From an uncultured Burkholderiales bacterium (lineage in GTDB: Bacteria; Pseudomonadota; Gammaproteobacteria; Burkholderiales; Burkholderiaceae): DNA of 37,030 nucleotides. The notes under the pieces are model-generated. The model saw nothing but the letters and a program-made list of their open reading frames with translations, ran no database searches and had not been told where the DNA came from. Location of the stretch: NCBI GenBank assembly GCA_937891045.1, contig CALBEV010000105.1:1-37030 (forward strand), written 5' to 3'. Numbering within the stretch: the first letter of the stretch is position 1; every line of letters begins with the position of its first letter. The position numbers and the translations under genes were made by a program. Positions 16,524 to 25,250 of this stretch are shown here, piece by piece.

Positions 16524-18140
16524 ATGCAAACAGTAGATGTGATCGTGATTGGTGCTGGCTTTGCTGGCTTGCGGGCGTTGTACCGTTTCCGTGGTTTGGG
16601 CTACAAGGTCGCTGTATTGGAAGCCAGCGCCGATGTGGGCGGTGTTTGGTACCACAACGGCTACCCTGGCGCACGTTGTGACGTGGAAAGCTACGACTAT
16701 TCCTACAGCTTTTCGCCCGAATTGGAGCAAGAGTGGCGCTGGACCGAGCGCTACGCCACACAGCCCGAAATCCTGCGCTATATCAACCATGTGGTCGAAC
16801 GTTTTGACTTGCGCAAAGACATTCAGTTCAACACCCGCATGACAAACGCGACCTACGACGAACAGGCGGCGCGTTGGACCATCGACACCGAAGACGGCCA
16901 AACCATCCAGTCGCAGTTTTTGCTGATGTGCGTGGGCCAGTTGTCCACCACCAAGTCGCCCAGCTACCCTGGCTTACAGAGCTTCAAAGGCGAGGTGATC
17001 CACAGTGGTGTCTGGCCCAAACATGAAGTGAGCTATGCGGGCAAGCGCGTGGCCATCATTGGCACTGGTTCCTCGGGCATGCAAATGACGCCCGTCATTG
17101 CCAAAGAAGCCAAGCACCTGACCGTGTTTCAGCGCACCGCCAACTACAGCATTCCTGCCGCGAATGCGCCGGTGACAGACGAAGAAGACGCCCAAGTGAA
17201 AGCGCATTACCGCGAGCGCCGGGACCGCGCATGGAACTCGGCCACGGGCTTGGGCTTCATGCCCAACAAAACCTCGGCCTTGGATGTGTCGCCCGAAGAG
17301 CGAGAGAAAGCCTATGAAGCTTCTTGGAACCGTTTGGGTTTTGGTTTTGCGCTCACCTACTACGACATTTTGTTGAACAAGCAAGCCAACGACACGGCCG
17401 CAGACTTCATTCGCAAAAAGATTGCGTCTGCGGTGAACGATTCTGTGGTGCGAGAAAAATTGCTGCCCAAGAATCATGCTTTCGCGGCGCGTCGTCCCTC
17501 GGTGGACAGCGGTTACTTCCAAGCCTTCAACCGCGACAACGTCGAACTGGCCGATGTGCGTGAATTTCCCATTGTCGAATTCACACCCCAAGGCATACGC
17601 ACCGAGGCCAAGTTGCACGAACTCGACATGATCATTTTTGCCACCGGCTTTGACGTGTTCACCGGGTCCTTGTTCAAGCCCAACATCACTGGTCGCAACG
17701 GCATGAGCTTGAAGACAAAATGGGCCGATGGTCCGGTCACCCACCTGGGTGTGGGCGTGTCGGATTTCCCCAATTTATTCATCGTGGTCGGCCCCGGCAG
17801 CCCATCGCTGTTGAGCAATGTGATGGTGTCCACCGAAGAGCAAATCGATTGGATGGCCGCTTTTGTGGAACACATGAAAGCGCAAGGCCAGGTGGCTTTT
17901 GAAGTGCAGCCCGCCGCCGAAAAAGAATGGGGCCAGCATGTGAACGACCGGGTGAAAGAAACCCTGTACCTGAGCACCGATTCGTACTACAACGGCGCCG
18001 AAGTCAAGGGCAAGCCGCGTGTCTTCATGCCGTACTCGGGGGGGGTGCGCGGCTACCGCCGCATCCTGCACAAGTGTGCGGCCGAGGGTTACACCGGCTT
18101 CAGCTTTTACAAGCAAGCGGCGACACTTGAACAAGTTTGA
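16524..18140 (+). CDS. Type I Baeyer-Villiger flavin monooxygenase
   Basis: A 538-residue FAD/NADPH-dependent monooxygenase of normal length for cyclohexanone-monooxygenase-like enzymes. The FAD-binding loop is GAGFAG (10-15); the Baeyer-Villiger fingerprint FxGxxxHxxxWP is perfect (Phe154, Gly156, His160, Trp164, Pro165); the NADPH-binding loop is GTGSSG (180-185). The DVxGVWYHNxYPGARCDVESYDYSY-type region near residues 40-60 is also typical. It converts a ketone to an ester or lactone with O2 and NADPH; which ketone cannot be told. ATG 16524 is preferred to GTG 16521 because AAAGG at 16513-16517 is then correctly spaced. It lies nine bases after the hot-dog gene and 16 bases before a TetR gene, inside a long operon. 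Confidence 0.93.
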   Translation: MQTVDVIVIGAGFAGLRALYRFRGLGYKVAVLEASADVGGVWYHNGYPGARCDVESYDYSYSFSPELEQEWRWTERYATQPEILRYINHVVERFDLRKDIQFNTRMTNATYDEQAARWTIDTEDGQTIQSQFLLMCVGQLSTTKSPSYPGLQSFKGEVIHSGVWPKHEVSYAGKRVAIIGTGSSGMQMTPVIAKEAKHLTVFQRTANYSIPAANAPVTDEEDAQVKAHYRERRDRAWNSATGLGFMPNKTSALDVSPEEREKAYEASWNRLGFGFALTYYDILLNKQANDTAADFIRKKIASAVNDSVVREKLLPKNHAFAARRPSVDSGYFQAFNRDNVELADVREFPIVEFTPQGIRTEAKLHELDMIIFATGFDVFTGSLFKPNITGRNGMSLKTKWADGPVTHLGVGVSDFPNLFIVVGPGSPSLLSNVMVSTEEQIDWMAAFVEHMKAQGQVAFEVQPAAEKEWGQHVNDRVKETLYLSTDSYYNGAEVKGKPRVFMPYSGGVRGYRRILHKCAAEGYTGFSFYKQAATLEQV

Positions 18141-18156
18141 ATCTCCAACGCACACA

Positions 18157-18786
18157 ATGACGAACACTGAAGATATGCGCGAAGCCATTTCCAACTTGAA
18201 ACGCGAGCGGATTGTGGCCGCTGCCGTCGACTTGTTTTACAAACAAGGCTATGGCAAGACCACCTTGGACCAAGTGGCCAGCGAACTGCAAGTGACCAAG
18301 CCGTTCATCTATGGGCACTTTGATTCAAAGAATGCATTGCTGGCTGAAATTTGCTCTCGCGCCATCAACTTGGCGCACGAATCCTTGAACCGTGTGATGG
18401 CGCAAGACGCTTCGGTCACCGAACGTTTTGAAATCGTGGTCACTGATTTTTTGAAAGCGGTCTTGACCCACCAACCGCACGCCATGATTTACAGCCGCGA
18501 AGAAAAAGAGTTGGCCCAAGCCGACCGCGACGCCATCAACCGTTTGCGCCGCGAGTTTGATCACCGCTTGGTGGATCTGGTGAAGCAGGGCGTCACGGCC
18601 GGTGAATTTCAAGTCGAGGATGTGAATCTGACGGCACTCGCGATTGGCGGCATTGTGGGTTGGGCACCGGTGTGGTACCGGGCCAATGGCCGCTTGAGTT
18701 TGGAAGAAGTCGTGGCCTACATGGCAAGCATGGTGTTGGCCATGGTGCGAGCCAAGAAAACTCGCAAAGCAAAGAGCAACCCATGA
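18157..18786 (+). CDS. TetR-family transcriptional regulator
   Basis: A 209-residue regulator. The N-terminal helix-turn-helix domain is clear (RIVAAAVDLFYKQGYGKTTL followed by DQVASELQVTKPFIYGHF, about residues 20-58), and the variable C-terminal ligand domain has helices ending in a basic AKKTRKAKSNP tail. ATG 18157 is chosen; the open frame upstream overlaps the monooxygenase. It is encoded within the operon, 16 bases after the monooxygenase, and its stop overlaps the next ATG (ATGA at 18783). Many TetR repressors of catabolic operons bind a CoA ester or pathway intermediate; autoregulation from the promoter region at 13596-13725 is an inference. Confidence 0.9.
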   Translation: MTNTEDMREAISNLKRERIVAAAVDLFYKQGYGKTTLDQVASELQVTKPFIYGHFDSKNALLAEICSRAINLAHESLNRVMAQDASVTERFEIVVTDFLKAVLTHQPHAMIYSREEKELAQADRDAINRLRREFDHRLVDLVKQGVTAGEFQVEDVNLTALAIGGIVGWAPVWYRANGRLSLEEVVAYMASMVLAMVRAKKTRKAKSNP

Positions 18787-19646
18787 ACCAAACCACATCT
18801 CAAAGCATGGCTGTCATTGGTGGCGGCACCATGGGTGTGGGCATCGCCTATGTGTTTGCGGTGGCCGGCTGGCAGGTCTATGTGGTCGAGCCCGATGCGC
18901 AACGCAGCCTGGGCATGTATCAAACCCTGAAAGACGCGGCTGCGGGTGGTTTGAAGCGCGGCAAGCTGACACCCGAACAAGCCGGGCATGCGTCTGAGGG
19001 TGTGCAACGTGTTGCCGCTGTGGCCGACTTGCCGCGATTTTTGGACCTGGTGATCGAGTCCATCCCCGAGCGCTTGGACTTGAAGCTCAAGGTCTTGGCC
19101 GACGTGGATCAACGCCAACCCAGGTTGATCGCAACCAACACCAGTGCCTTGTCCATCAGCCAATTGGCGCTGGCTGTTTCCGACCCCACGCATTTCTTGG
19201 GCATGCATTTCTTCAACCCGGTGTGGTCCTTGCCGATGGTGGAAATCATTCGGGGCGAGCACACCAGCGAAGCTGCGTTGGCCATGGCCCGTGAGTTTGC
19301 GCAAAGCACCGGCAAAACCACCATCACGGTGCGCGATGTGCCGGGCTTTGCCACCAGCCGACTCGATCTGATTGCTTCCTTGGAAGCCATGCGCATGTTG
19401 GAAGACGGCGTGGCCAGCGCCGAAGACATCGACCACGCTTTGGTCACGGCGTACCGCCATCCCATGGGCCCGCTGCGATTGAGCGACATCGTGGGCTTGG
19501 ATGTGCGTTTGGACATTGCCCGCCACCTGAGCCAAGCCTTGGGGCCGCGTTACGCGCCACCGCGCATCTTGGAAGAGATGGTGGCCCAAGGGCACTTGGG
19601 GCAGAAGTCAGGCCGCGGTTTTTTTGAGTGGCCTCACAAGACTTGA
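18783..19646 (+). CDS. 3-hydroxyacyl-CoA dehydrogenase
   Basis: A 287-residue NAD-dependent dehydrogenase of the HbdA/PaaH class. The Rossmann loop is GGGTMG (13-18), the catalytic pair is His142 (MHFFNP) and Glu154 (MVEII), and the C-terminal domain has the family end EEMVAQGHLGQKSGRGFFEW. It oxidises a 3-hydroxyacyl-CoA to the 3-oxoacyl-CoA, providing the substrate for a thiolase. Translationally coupled to the TetR gene through ATGA at 18783. The downstream acyl-CoA dehydrogenase begins about 23 bases after its stop. A longer in-frame start at 18660 lies within the regulator gene and is not used. Confidence 0.92.
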   Translation: MNQTTSQSMAVIGGGTMGVGIAYVFAVAGWQVYVVEPDAQRSLGMYQTLKDAAAGGLKRGKLTPEQAGHASEGVQRVAAVADLPRFLDLVIESIPERLDLKLKVLADVDQRQPRLIATNTSALSISQLALAVSDPTHFLGMHFFNPVWSLPMVEIIRGEHTSEAALAMAREFAQSTGKTTITVRDVPGFATSRLDLIASLEAMRMLEDGVASAEDIDHALVTAYRHPMGPLRLSDIVGLDVRLDIARHLSQALGPRYAPPRILEEMVAQGHLGQKSGRGFFEWPHKT

Positions 19647-19669
19647 TTGATTTTTTTACAAAGTACAAC

Positions 19670-20845
19670 ATGTCCACTATTTTCAATTCCTCGTTGGTTG
19701 ACACCGCTGAGCACCACCCGATGTTGCGCGACAGCGTGGCCAAGTTGGTCGGCAGTTTTGGCCGAAAGTATTTTCAAGACGTCGTCAAGCGTGATGCCAA
19801 ACCCACCGAGTTGTGGAACGCCATGGGCGAGGCCGGTTTTTTGGGCGTGCACATTTCAGAGCAATACGGCGGTGGCGGCAGCGGCTTGGCCGACTACAAC
19901 GTCATCGTGGAAGAGTCTGCTGCGCAAGGTTGCCCCATGCTGTCTTTGGTGATTGGCTCCATTTGTGCGCCCATCATTGAGGCGCATTGCAGCGAGGCTT
20001 TGAAGAATGAATGGTTGCCAGGATTGGCCTCGGGCAAGAAGCGCATGTCCTTTGCCATCACCGAACCGAATGCCGGTACCAACACCCACAAGGTGACCAC
20101 CACCGCCCGCCAAAACGGCGACGGTTGGTTGCTCAATGGCACCAAGTACTGGACCTCGGGCGTGGATGAAGCCGACGCCATCATGGTGGTCTGCCGCAGC
20201 GACATGGTGGATGCACAAGGCCGTCATCAACTGTCGTTGTTCATCATTCCCGCCAATGCACCCGGCATCACCCGCACGCCGATTGAAACTGCGCTGCACG
20301 TGCCTGAAACATCCTTCACCATGTTTTTTGACAATGTGCAACTCGGCCCGAAGTGTCTGGTGGGTCAAGAAGGGCAGGGCTTGCGCCAGGTGTTTGCTGG
20401 TCTGAACCCCGAGCGTGTTTGTGCAGCAGCCATCAACAATGGCATTTCGCGTTTCGCGATTGAAAAGGGTGCCCAACAAGCCAAAGACCGCTCGGTGTGG
20501 AGCGTACCGATTGGTGCGCACCAAGGCATTGCCCATCCTTTGGCCAAAGCCTATGTCGCTGTTCAACAAGCCCGCTTGATGACCGCCCGTGCTGCAGCCT
20601 TGTCGGATGCCGGTTCGCCCGATGCGGGTGAAGTGGCCAACATGGCCAAATTCGCAGCCGCTGATGCCTCACTTGAAGCCTTGGACCAAGCGATTCAAAT
20701 TCACGGCGGCAATGGTTTGGCCATCGAATACGGTTTGGCTGATTTGTGGTTCATTGCGCGATTGCACAAAACCGCCCCAGTGAGCCGCGAAATGATTTTG
20801 AACTTCGTGTCAACACACAGCCTGGGCTTGCCCAAAAGCTATTGA
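19670..20845 (+). CDS. Acyl-CoA dehydrogenase
   Basis: A 391-residue flavoprotein with the usual three-domain pattern: N-terminal helices, FAD-binding beta domain (FAITEPNAGTNTHKVTTTA, LNGTKYWTSG) and C-terminal helices ending in QIHGGNGLAIEYGLADLWF. In many members the catalytic base is the Glu of a YEGT motif shortly after this point; here the segment reads LHKTAPVSREMIL, so the base must come from elsewhere (as in other subfamilies) or be lost. It would introduce a 2,3-double bond into an acyl-CoA and pass electrons to ETF. ATG 19670 fits the family N-terminus; GTG 19628 overlapping the previous gene is an alternative. No strong ribosome binding site precedes 19670. Confidence 0.88.
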   Translation: MSTIFNSSLVDTAEHHPMLRDSVAKLVGSFGRKYFQDVVKRDAKPTELWNAMGEAGFLGVHISEQYGGGGSGLADYNVIVEESAAQGCPMLSLVIGSICAPIIEAHCSEALKNEWLPGLASGKKRMSFAITEPNAGTNTHKVTTTARQNGDGWLLNGTKYWTSGVDEADAIMVVCRSDMVDAQGRHQLSLFIIPANAPGITRTPIETALHVPETSFTMFFDNVQLGPKCLVGQEGQGLRQVFAGLNPERVCAAAINNGISRFAIEKGAQQAKDRSVWSVPIGAHQGIAHPLAKAYVAVQQARLMTARAAALSDAGSPDAGEVANMAKFAAADASLEALDQAIQIHGGNGLAIEYGLADLWFIARLHKTAPVSREMILNFVSTHSLGLPKSY

Positions 20846-20853
20846 GCCACACC

Positions 20854-22383
20854 ATGTACCCCAGCTACGCTCAGATGCTTCGCCAGCTCGCCCAAGACCG
20901 GCCGTCCGCGCCTGCCCTGACGTTCGAGGGCGAGACCTGGACGTTTGCACAATTGCACGAACGCAGTTCGCAAACGGCGAATGCTTTGCAAGCAGCAGGT
21001 GTGGGTGTGGGCGACCGCGTGGCCTTGCTGACAAAAAACTGCGCCGAGTGTTTCGAGCTCATGTTTGCGTGCAACAAAATCGGCGCCATCCTCACCGGTT
21101 TGAATTGGCGATTGGCCCCATTGGAAATACAAGCCATCGTGGCTGATGCACAACCCATGGTGATCATCACATCCCCAGGTGAAGCGCACTTGCTTACCGG
21201 CGCGGCCAAGCAGTTGCCCGGTGTACAGAAGGTATTGACACTGGGCGATGAATACCAAGCCTGGCGTGGTTCAGCGGGCCTTGCCGACCCTGGCCACGCA
21301 GGTGCGCCAGATGAAGTGGCCTTGCTGTTGTACACATCCGGCACCACCGGTTTGCCCAAAGGCGTGATGCTGACCAACCAAGGCATGTCGTTCACACAAC
21401 GCTTGGGTGCCCTGTGGGGCATGGGCCCAGATTGCGTCAATTTGGTGGCCATGCCGATGTTTCATATCGGTGGCTGTGGCTATGGCACCAGCGCCATGAC
21501 CGTGGGCGGCCACACCATCCTGATGCGCGAAGTCAACACCTCCAAAATGGTGGAACTGATTGCACAGCACCGGGTCACGCACACCTTCTTGGTCCCCACC
21601 GTGGTGCAGTCCTTGTTGGATGTGCCTGGTGTGAAGCAAGCCGATTTGTCCAGCTTCAAATGGTTGATGTATGGCGCAGCCCCGATGGGGGATGTGCTGT
21701 TGCGCCGCGCCATGGACATGCTGCGTTGCGAATTCATTCAAGCCTATGGCATGACCGAAACCTCGGGCTCGGTGGTGCTGTTGCCGCCTTCAGACCACGA
21801 ACCGGAAGGCCCACGTGCCAAGTTGTTGCAATCGGTCGGACGCGCTGTCGAATGGGTGCAGTTGCGCGTGGTGAACCCCACGACACAACAAGATGTGCCC
21901 ACCGGCGAAGTGGGTGAAATTTGGATCCAGTCTGAGATGCTGATGAGCGGCTACTGGCGCAAGCCTGCTGAAACCGCCGAAACGATCCAAGCCGGCGGAT
22001 GGTTGCGCACCGGCGACGCGGCGTATTTGGATGACGAAGGCTACATTTATTTGTTCGACCGTTACAAAGACCTGATCATTTCGGGCGGCGAAAACATTTA
22101 CCCCGCCGAAGTGGAAAACGTCTTGAATGGCCATGCGGCCGTGAAAGAAGTGGCGGTGCTGGGTGTGCCGCATGAAAAATGGGGTGAGACACCGCGTGCG
22201 GTGGTGGTGTTGCGACCCGGCATGAGCGCCAGCCCGGCCGAACTCATCGCCTTCATCCGTGAACGTTTGGCGCATTACAAATGCTCCAGCTCGGTGGTGT
22301 TTGCCGAGGTCTTGCCGCGCAACGCATCAGGCAAGTTGCTCAAGCGTGAATTGCGCCTCACCCATGCAGGGCCTGCGGCATGA
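20854..22383 (+). CDS. AMP-forming acyl-CoA ligase (intact)
   Basis: A 509-residue long/medium-chain or aryl acid CoA ligase with all motifs complete: YTSGTTGLPKG (from Tyr160), YGMTETSGSVV, WLRTGDAAYLDDEGY, hinge FDRYKDLIISGGENIYPAEVE and A10 PRNASGKLLKREL with Lys494. It is the one fully canonical ligase among the four in the window. Starts eight bases after the acyl-CoA dehydrogenase stop; the long open frame from 20746 is only an overlap. Its stop overlaps the next start (ATGA at 22380). It most likely activates the acid produced after ring cleavage, or the imported acid. Confidence 0.92.
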   Translation: MYPSYAQMLRQLAQDRPSAPALTFEGETWTFAQLHERSSQTANALQAAGVGVGDRVALLTKNCAECFELMFACNKIGAILTGLNWRLAPLEIQAIVADAQPMVIITSPGEAHLLTGAAKQLPGVQKVLTLGDEYQAWRGSAGLADPGHAGAPDEVALLLYTSGTTGLPKGVMLTNQGMSFTQRLGALWGMGPDCVNLVAMPMFHIGGCGYGTSAMTVGGHTILMREVNTSKMVELIAQHRVTHTFLVPTVVQSLLDVPGVKQADLSSFKWLMYGAAPMGDVLLRRAMDMLRCEFIQAYGMTETSGSVVLLPPSDHEPEGPRAKLLQSVGRAVEWVQLRVVNPTTQQDVPTGEVGEIWIQSEMLMSGYWRKPAETAETIQAGGWLRTGDAAYLDDEGYIYLFDRYKDLIISGGENIYPAEVENVLNGHAAVKEVAVLGVPHEKWGETPRAVVVLRPGMSASPAELIAFIRERLAHYKCSSSVVFAEVLPRNASGKLLKRELRLTHAGPAA

Positions 22384-23183
22384 CCAACGCTGTTTTGCCC
22401 AATCAAACACCAGTGCAGTTGTTGCGCCGTTGGGTGGTGGACTATTTCAACACCCACGACAGCAGCGTGGCCGCAGAATTCATCGTGCCCAACTATGCAC
22501 TGGAAATTGGTGACCATGTGTTTGCAGGGCGCGACGAGCAATGGTTGCCTGCGGTAGAACAGCAAATGCAAGCCTTCCCGGGCATGGGCATGACCGTGCA
22601 CCACGTGGTCAGTGCTGAAGACAGGGTGGCGGTGTATTTCAGCGAACACGGCGCATCCAACGGTCGCATGGCGGTGTGGTCGGGTGTGGGCATCTATCGC
22701 TCGAACGGCAAACAACTCAGCGGTTGCATTGCGCAAGAAGACTACATGACCCGGCAACGCCAACTCAAAAGCGGCGTCGCTGATACGGTAGAAGCGCCTG
22801 CTGTCAGCCCTTGGGACACGCAGCCCTTAGCGGCCAACCCCATGGCCGAAGCCGTGGTGCGCAATGGGTTGTCGCAATCATGGCCACCCTCCTTGAACAC
22901 CGTGCGTTGTGATGATGAACACATCACTGGTGTGCCCTTGGTGTTTGAGGTGCAGTCGGTGGAGTTCACCGAGTTGTTTTCGTCGGGCGATGACGTGGCG
23001 TTTCATGCGAGACAAACAGGCTGCTACCAAAGTGGTTTTGCAGGTATCGCATCCACCACAAGCAGCATGCTGCTCAATGTCAACGGTATCTTGCGTGTGC
23101 AAGATGGCCAAGTGGTATCGGGTCGCATCATCCGAGACCGCAGCGGCCTGAAAGCGCGTTTGCAAAAGGACTTGAAGCCATGA
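22380..23183 (+). CDS. Tandem SnoaL/NTF2-like domain protein
   Basis: A 267-residue protein that appears to contain two NTF2-like (SnoaL, ketosteroid-isomerase-fold) units. The first spans about residues 10-125 (LLRRWVVDYFNTHDSSVAAEFI, VHHVVSAEDRVAVYFSEHGA) and the second about 150-260 (FTELFSSGDDVAFHARQTGCY, DGQVVSGRIIRDRSG), joined by a Pro-rich linker. Small proteins of this fold include isomerases, dehydratases and polyketide cyclases, but the catalytic residues cannot be assigned by eye. It is overlapped by four bases on both sides, between the ligase and an enoyl-CoA hydratase, so it is probably part of the CoA-ester pathway. Function unknown. Confidence 0.7.
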   Translation: MTNAVLPNQTPVQLLRRWVVDYFNTHDSSVAAEFIVPNYALEIGDHVFAGRDEQWLPAVEQQMQAFPGMGMTVHHVVSAEDRVAVYFSEHGASNGRMAVWSGVGIYRSNGKQLSGCIAQEDYMTRQRQLKSGVADTVEAPAVSPWDTQPLAANPMAEAVVRNGLSQSWPPSLNTVRCDDEHITGVPLVFEVQSVEFTELFSSGDDVAFHARQTGCYQSGFAGIASTTSSMLLNVNGILRVQDGQVVSGRIIRDRSGLKARLQKDLKP

Positions 23184-23944
23184 GCCACACCGTCACCACC
23201 GAGCGCGATGGCCCTGTGTGGGTCATCACCATTTGTCGCCCTGAGATGCGCAACGCCATCGACCGCGCCACCTCGCAAGCGATAGCCCGGGCGATGGACG
23301 AACTCGACAGTGACCCCGATTTGCGTGTCGGCATCCTCACTGGGGCCGGTGCGCATTTTTGTTCCGGCATGGATTTGAAAGCCTTCTTGCGCGGCGAACG
23401 GGTGGAGCTGCCAGGCCGTGGCTTGGCCGGCATCATCGAGACGCCTCCACGCAAACCTGTGATTGCAGCTGTGGAGGGCTATGCATTGGCGGGAGGCTTT
23501 GAAGTGGCTTTAGCCTGTGACCTGATGGTGGCTGCTGACAACGCGCAGTTTGGCTTGCCTGAAGTCAAGCGCGGTTTGATGGCGGGCTCGGGTGGCCTGA
23601 TGCGTTTGCCACAACGCATTCCACGTCAAATCGCCATGCACTATGCACTCACCGGCGACATGATGTCCGCAGTGGAAGCGCGTCAATGGGGCTTGGTGAA
23701 CCAACTCAGCGCACCCGGTGAAGCCTTGGCTGCTGCCAAAACATTGGCCCACAAAATTGCCGCCAATGCACCCTTGGCCGTGCAGGTCAGCAAACAAGTG
23801 GTGGCCGAATCTTTGCATTGGCCTGCTGATGAACGCTTTCAACGGCAAAACGCCTTGCTGGAAACCATCATCCATTCGAGTGATGCCCGCGAAGGTGCTT
23901 TGGCCTTTGCAGAAAAACGCCCACCGGTGTGGACGGGCAAGTGA
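23180..23944 (+). CDS. Enoyl-CoA hydratase
   Basis: A 254-residue crotonase-family enzyme. Oxyanion-hole segments GAHFCSGMDLKAF (57-69) and GYALAGGFEVALACD (100-114) are present, and both catalytic-type glutamates are retained: Glu108 and Glu128 (GLPEVKRGL). This is a more canonical hydratase than the one at 11962. ATG 23180 overlaps the preceding stop. It would hydrate the enoyl-CoA produced by the acyl-CoA dehydrogenase. After it comes a 49-base gap with a strong ribosome binding site for the transporter genes. Confidence 0.92.
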   Translation: MSHTVTTERDGPVWVITICRPEMRNAIDRATSQAIARAMDELDSDPDLRVGILTGAGAHFCSGMDLKAFLRGERVELPGRGLAGIIETPPRKPVIAAVEGYALAGGFEVALACDLMVAADNAQFGLPEVKRGLMAGSGGLMRLPQRIPRQIAMHYALTGDMMSAVEARQWGLVNQLSAPGEALAAAKTLAHKIAANAPLAVQVSKQVVAESLHWPADERFQRQNALLETIIHSSDAREGALAFAEKRPPVWTGK

Positions 23945-23993
23945 TGCGCAGAATTTATTCAATACCCTACAAACAACCCCACCAGGAGACGAC

Positions 23994-25223
23994 ATGACCG
24001 CTTCAAGATTCTCTTTTTCAAACCAGGCCCGTACGTGGGGTCTGCTGCTGTCGGTCACTGTTTGCAGCATCAGTGCTTGGGGACAGGATGCACCGCAGGA
24101 CGGCGTTTACAAAGACCGCATCGACTGGGGTGTGCTGATGGACATGAGTGGACCCACTTCGGCCTCGCAAGGCATTTGGGTGAATGGTTTTCGCGATTAC
24201 ATGCGCAAGATCAACGAAGCCGGTGGCATCAACGGTCGCAAGATCAATGTGCTGGCCGAAGACAACCGGTTCAACCCCGCCACAGACAAAATCGCGTTTG
24301 AAAAACTGGTGAGCCAAACACCGGTGATCGCCATCTCGGGCATGGGCACTTCGGTATCGCAAGTGGCCTTGGCGCCCAGCATCAAAGCGGGCAAGGTGCC
24401 GATTGTCGGCACCTACACCGCCACCAAAGCGCTGTCAGAACCCGTGACCCCCAAGGTCTACAACGGCTTTTGTGGCTACAAACAAATGGCGCAAGCAGGT
24501 GTGGGTTACCACGTGGACAAACTCAAACTCAAAGCCGCCAAGGTGGTGACCTTGGCGATAGAAACGGCTGGTGGCAAGGAGTACCACGACTATGTGGCCG
24601 AAGCCGTGGGCAAGTTGGGCGGCACAGCCACCCACCTCACCGTGAAAGTCACAGCAGTCGATGTGACCCCGCAAATTTTGGAAATCATGAAGATCAAGCC
24701 CGACTTCATCACCGTGTATGGTGTGTCCAACACCGCCATCCTGACGATGAAAGGCTTGGCCCAATACGGCTTGAACATCCCCACCTTTGGCATCACCTAC
24801 TTGGGTGCACCGCAAATGTTCCAAAGCATGGGCAGTGCGGCTGCGGCCAACTACAATTTCATCAGCTGCTTCACACCAGGTGGCGCCGATCAAACCCCAG
24901 GCAACAAGGCCTTGTCGCAGTATGCCGACACGATTGGTCGTGGCGACATGAAGCAAGACATCAACTACGTGGCGGGGTGGACAACCGGTCAAATGGCGGC
25001 TGAAGCCTTGACCAAATTGGGCCAAAACCCCACACGCGCACGTTTGATTGAAACTTTGTCCAAAGGCTTCACGGTGAACACCCAAGGCCTGACCGCACCC
25101 ATCACCTACACGCCCACCAACAACACTGGTCCGGTGGTGTTCAAGTTGATTGGCTATGACTTTGCGGTGAACAAGTTCAAGGCCTACGGCGACTTCGCCG
25201 ACTACGAAAAATACACCCGCTGA
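23994..25223 (+). CDS. HAAT ABC transporter substrate-binding protein
   Basis: A complete 409-residue periplasmic binding protein. It starts with a signal peptide (about 30 residues, hydrophobic LLLSVTVCSISAWG, cleavage probably near AWGQ-DA), then the type I two-lobe fold: DWGVLMDMSGPTSASQGIW in the first strand/helix, ISGMGTSVSQVALAPS in the ligand cleft region and IPTFGITYLGAPQMF near the hinge. AGGAG at 23984-23988 precedes ATG 23994 by five bases. The family binds amino acids, amides, aromatic acids and other small acids; here the neighbours point to a carboxylate or cyclic precursor, by inference. It is the first of five transporter genes. Confidence 0.92.
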   Translation: MTASRFSFSNQARTWGLLLSVTVCSISAWGQDAPQDGVYKDRIDWGVLMDMSGPTSASQGIWVNGFRDYMRKINEAGGINGRKINVLAEDNRFNPATDKIAFEKLVSQTPVIAISGMGTSVSQVALAPSIKAGKVPIVGTYTATKALSEPVTPKVYNGFCGYKQMAQAGVGYHVDKLKLKAAKVVTLAIETAGGKEYHDYVAEAVGKLGGTATHLTVKVTAVDVTPQILEIMKIKPDFITVYGVSNTAILTMKGLAQYGLNIPTFGITYLGAPQMFQSMGSAAAANYNFISCFTPGGADQTPGNKALSQYADTIGRGDMKQDINYVAGWTTGQMAAEALTKLGQNPTRARLIETLSKGFTVNTQGLTAPITYTPTNNTGPVVFKLIGYDFAVNKFKAYGDFADYEKYTR

Positions 25224-25250
25224 CCCAGCACGCAACCCAGAGACAACACC

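Noticed and set aside
18717..19595. 292-codon minus-strand open frame opposite the 3-hydroxyacyl-CoA dehydrogenase
   Set aside because: No domain, no ribosome binding site, and fully covered by a well-supported gene.
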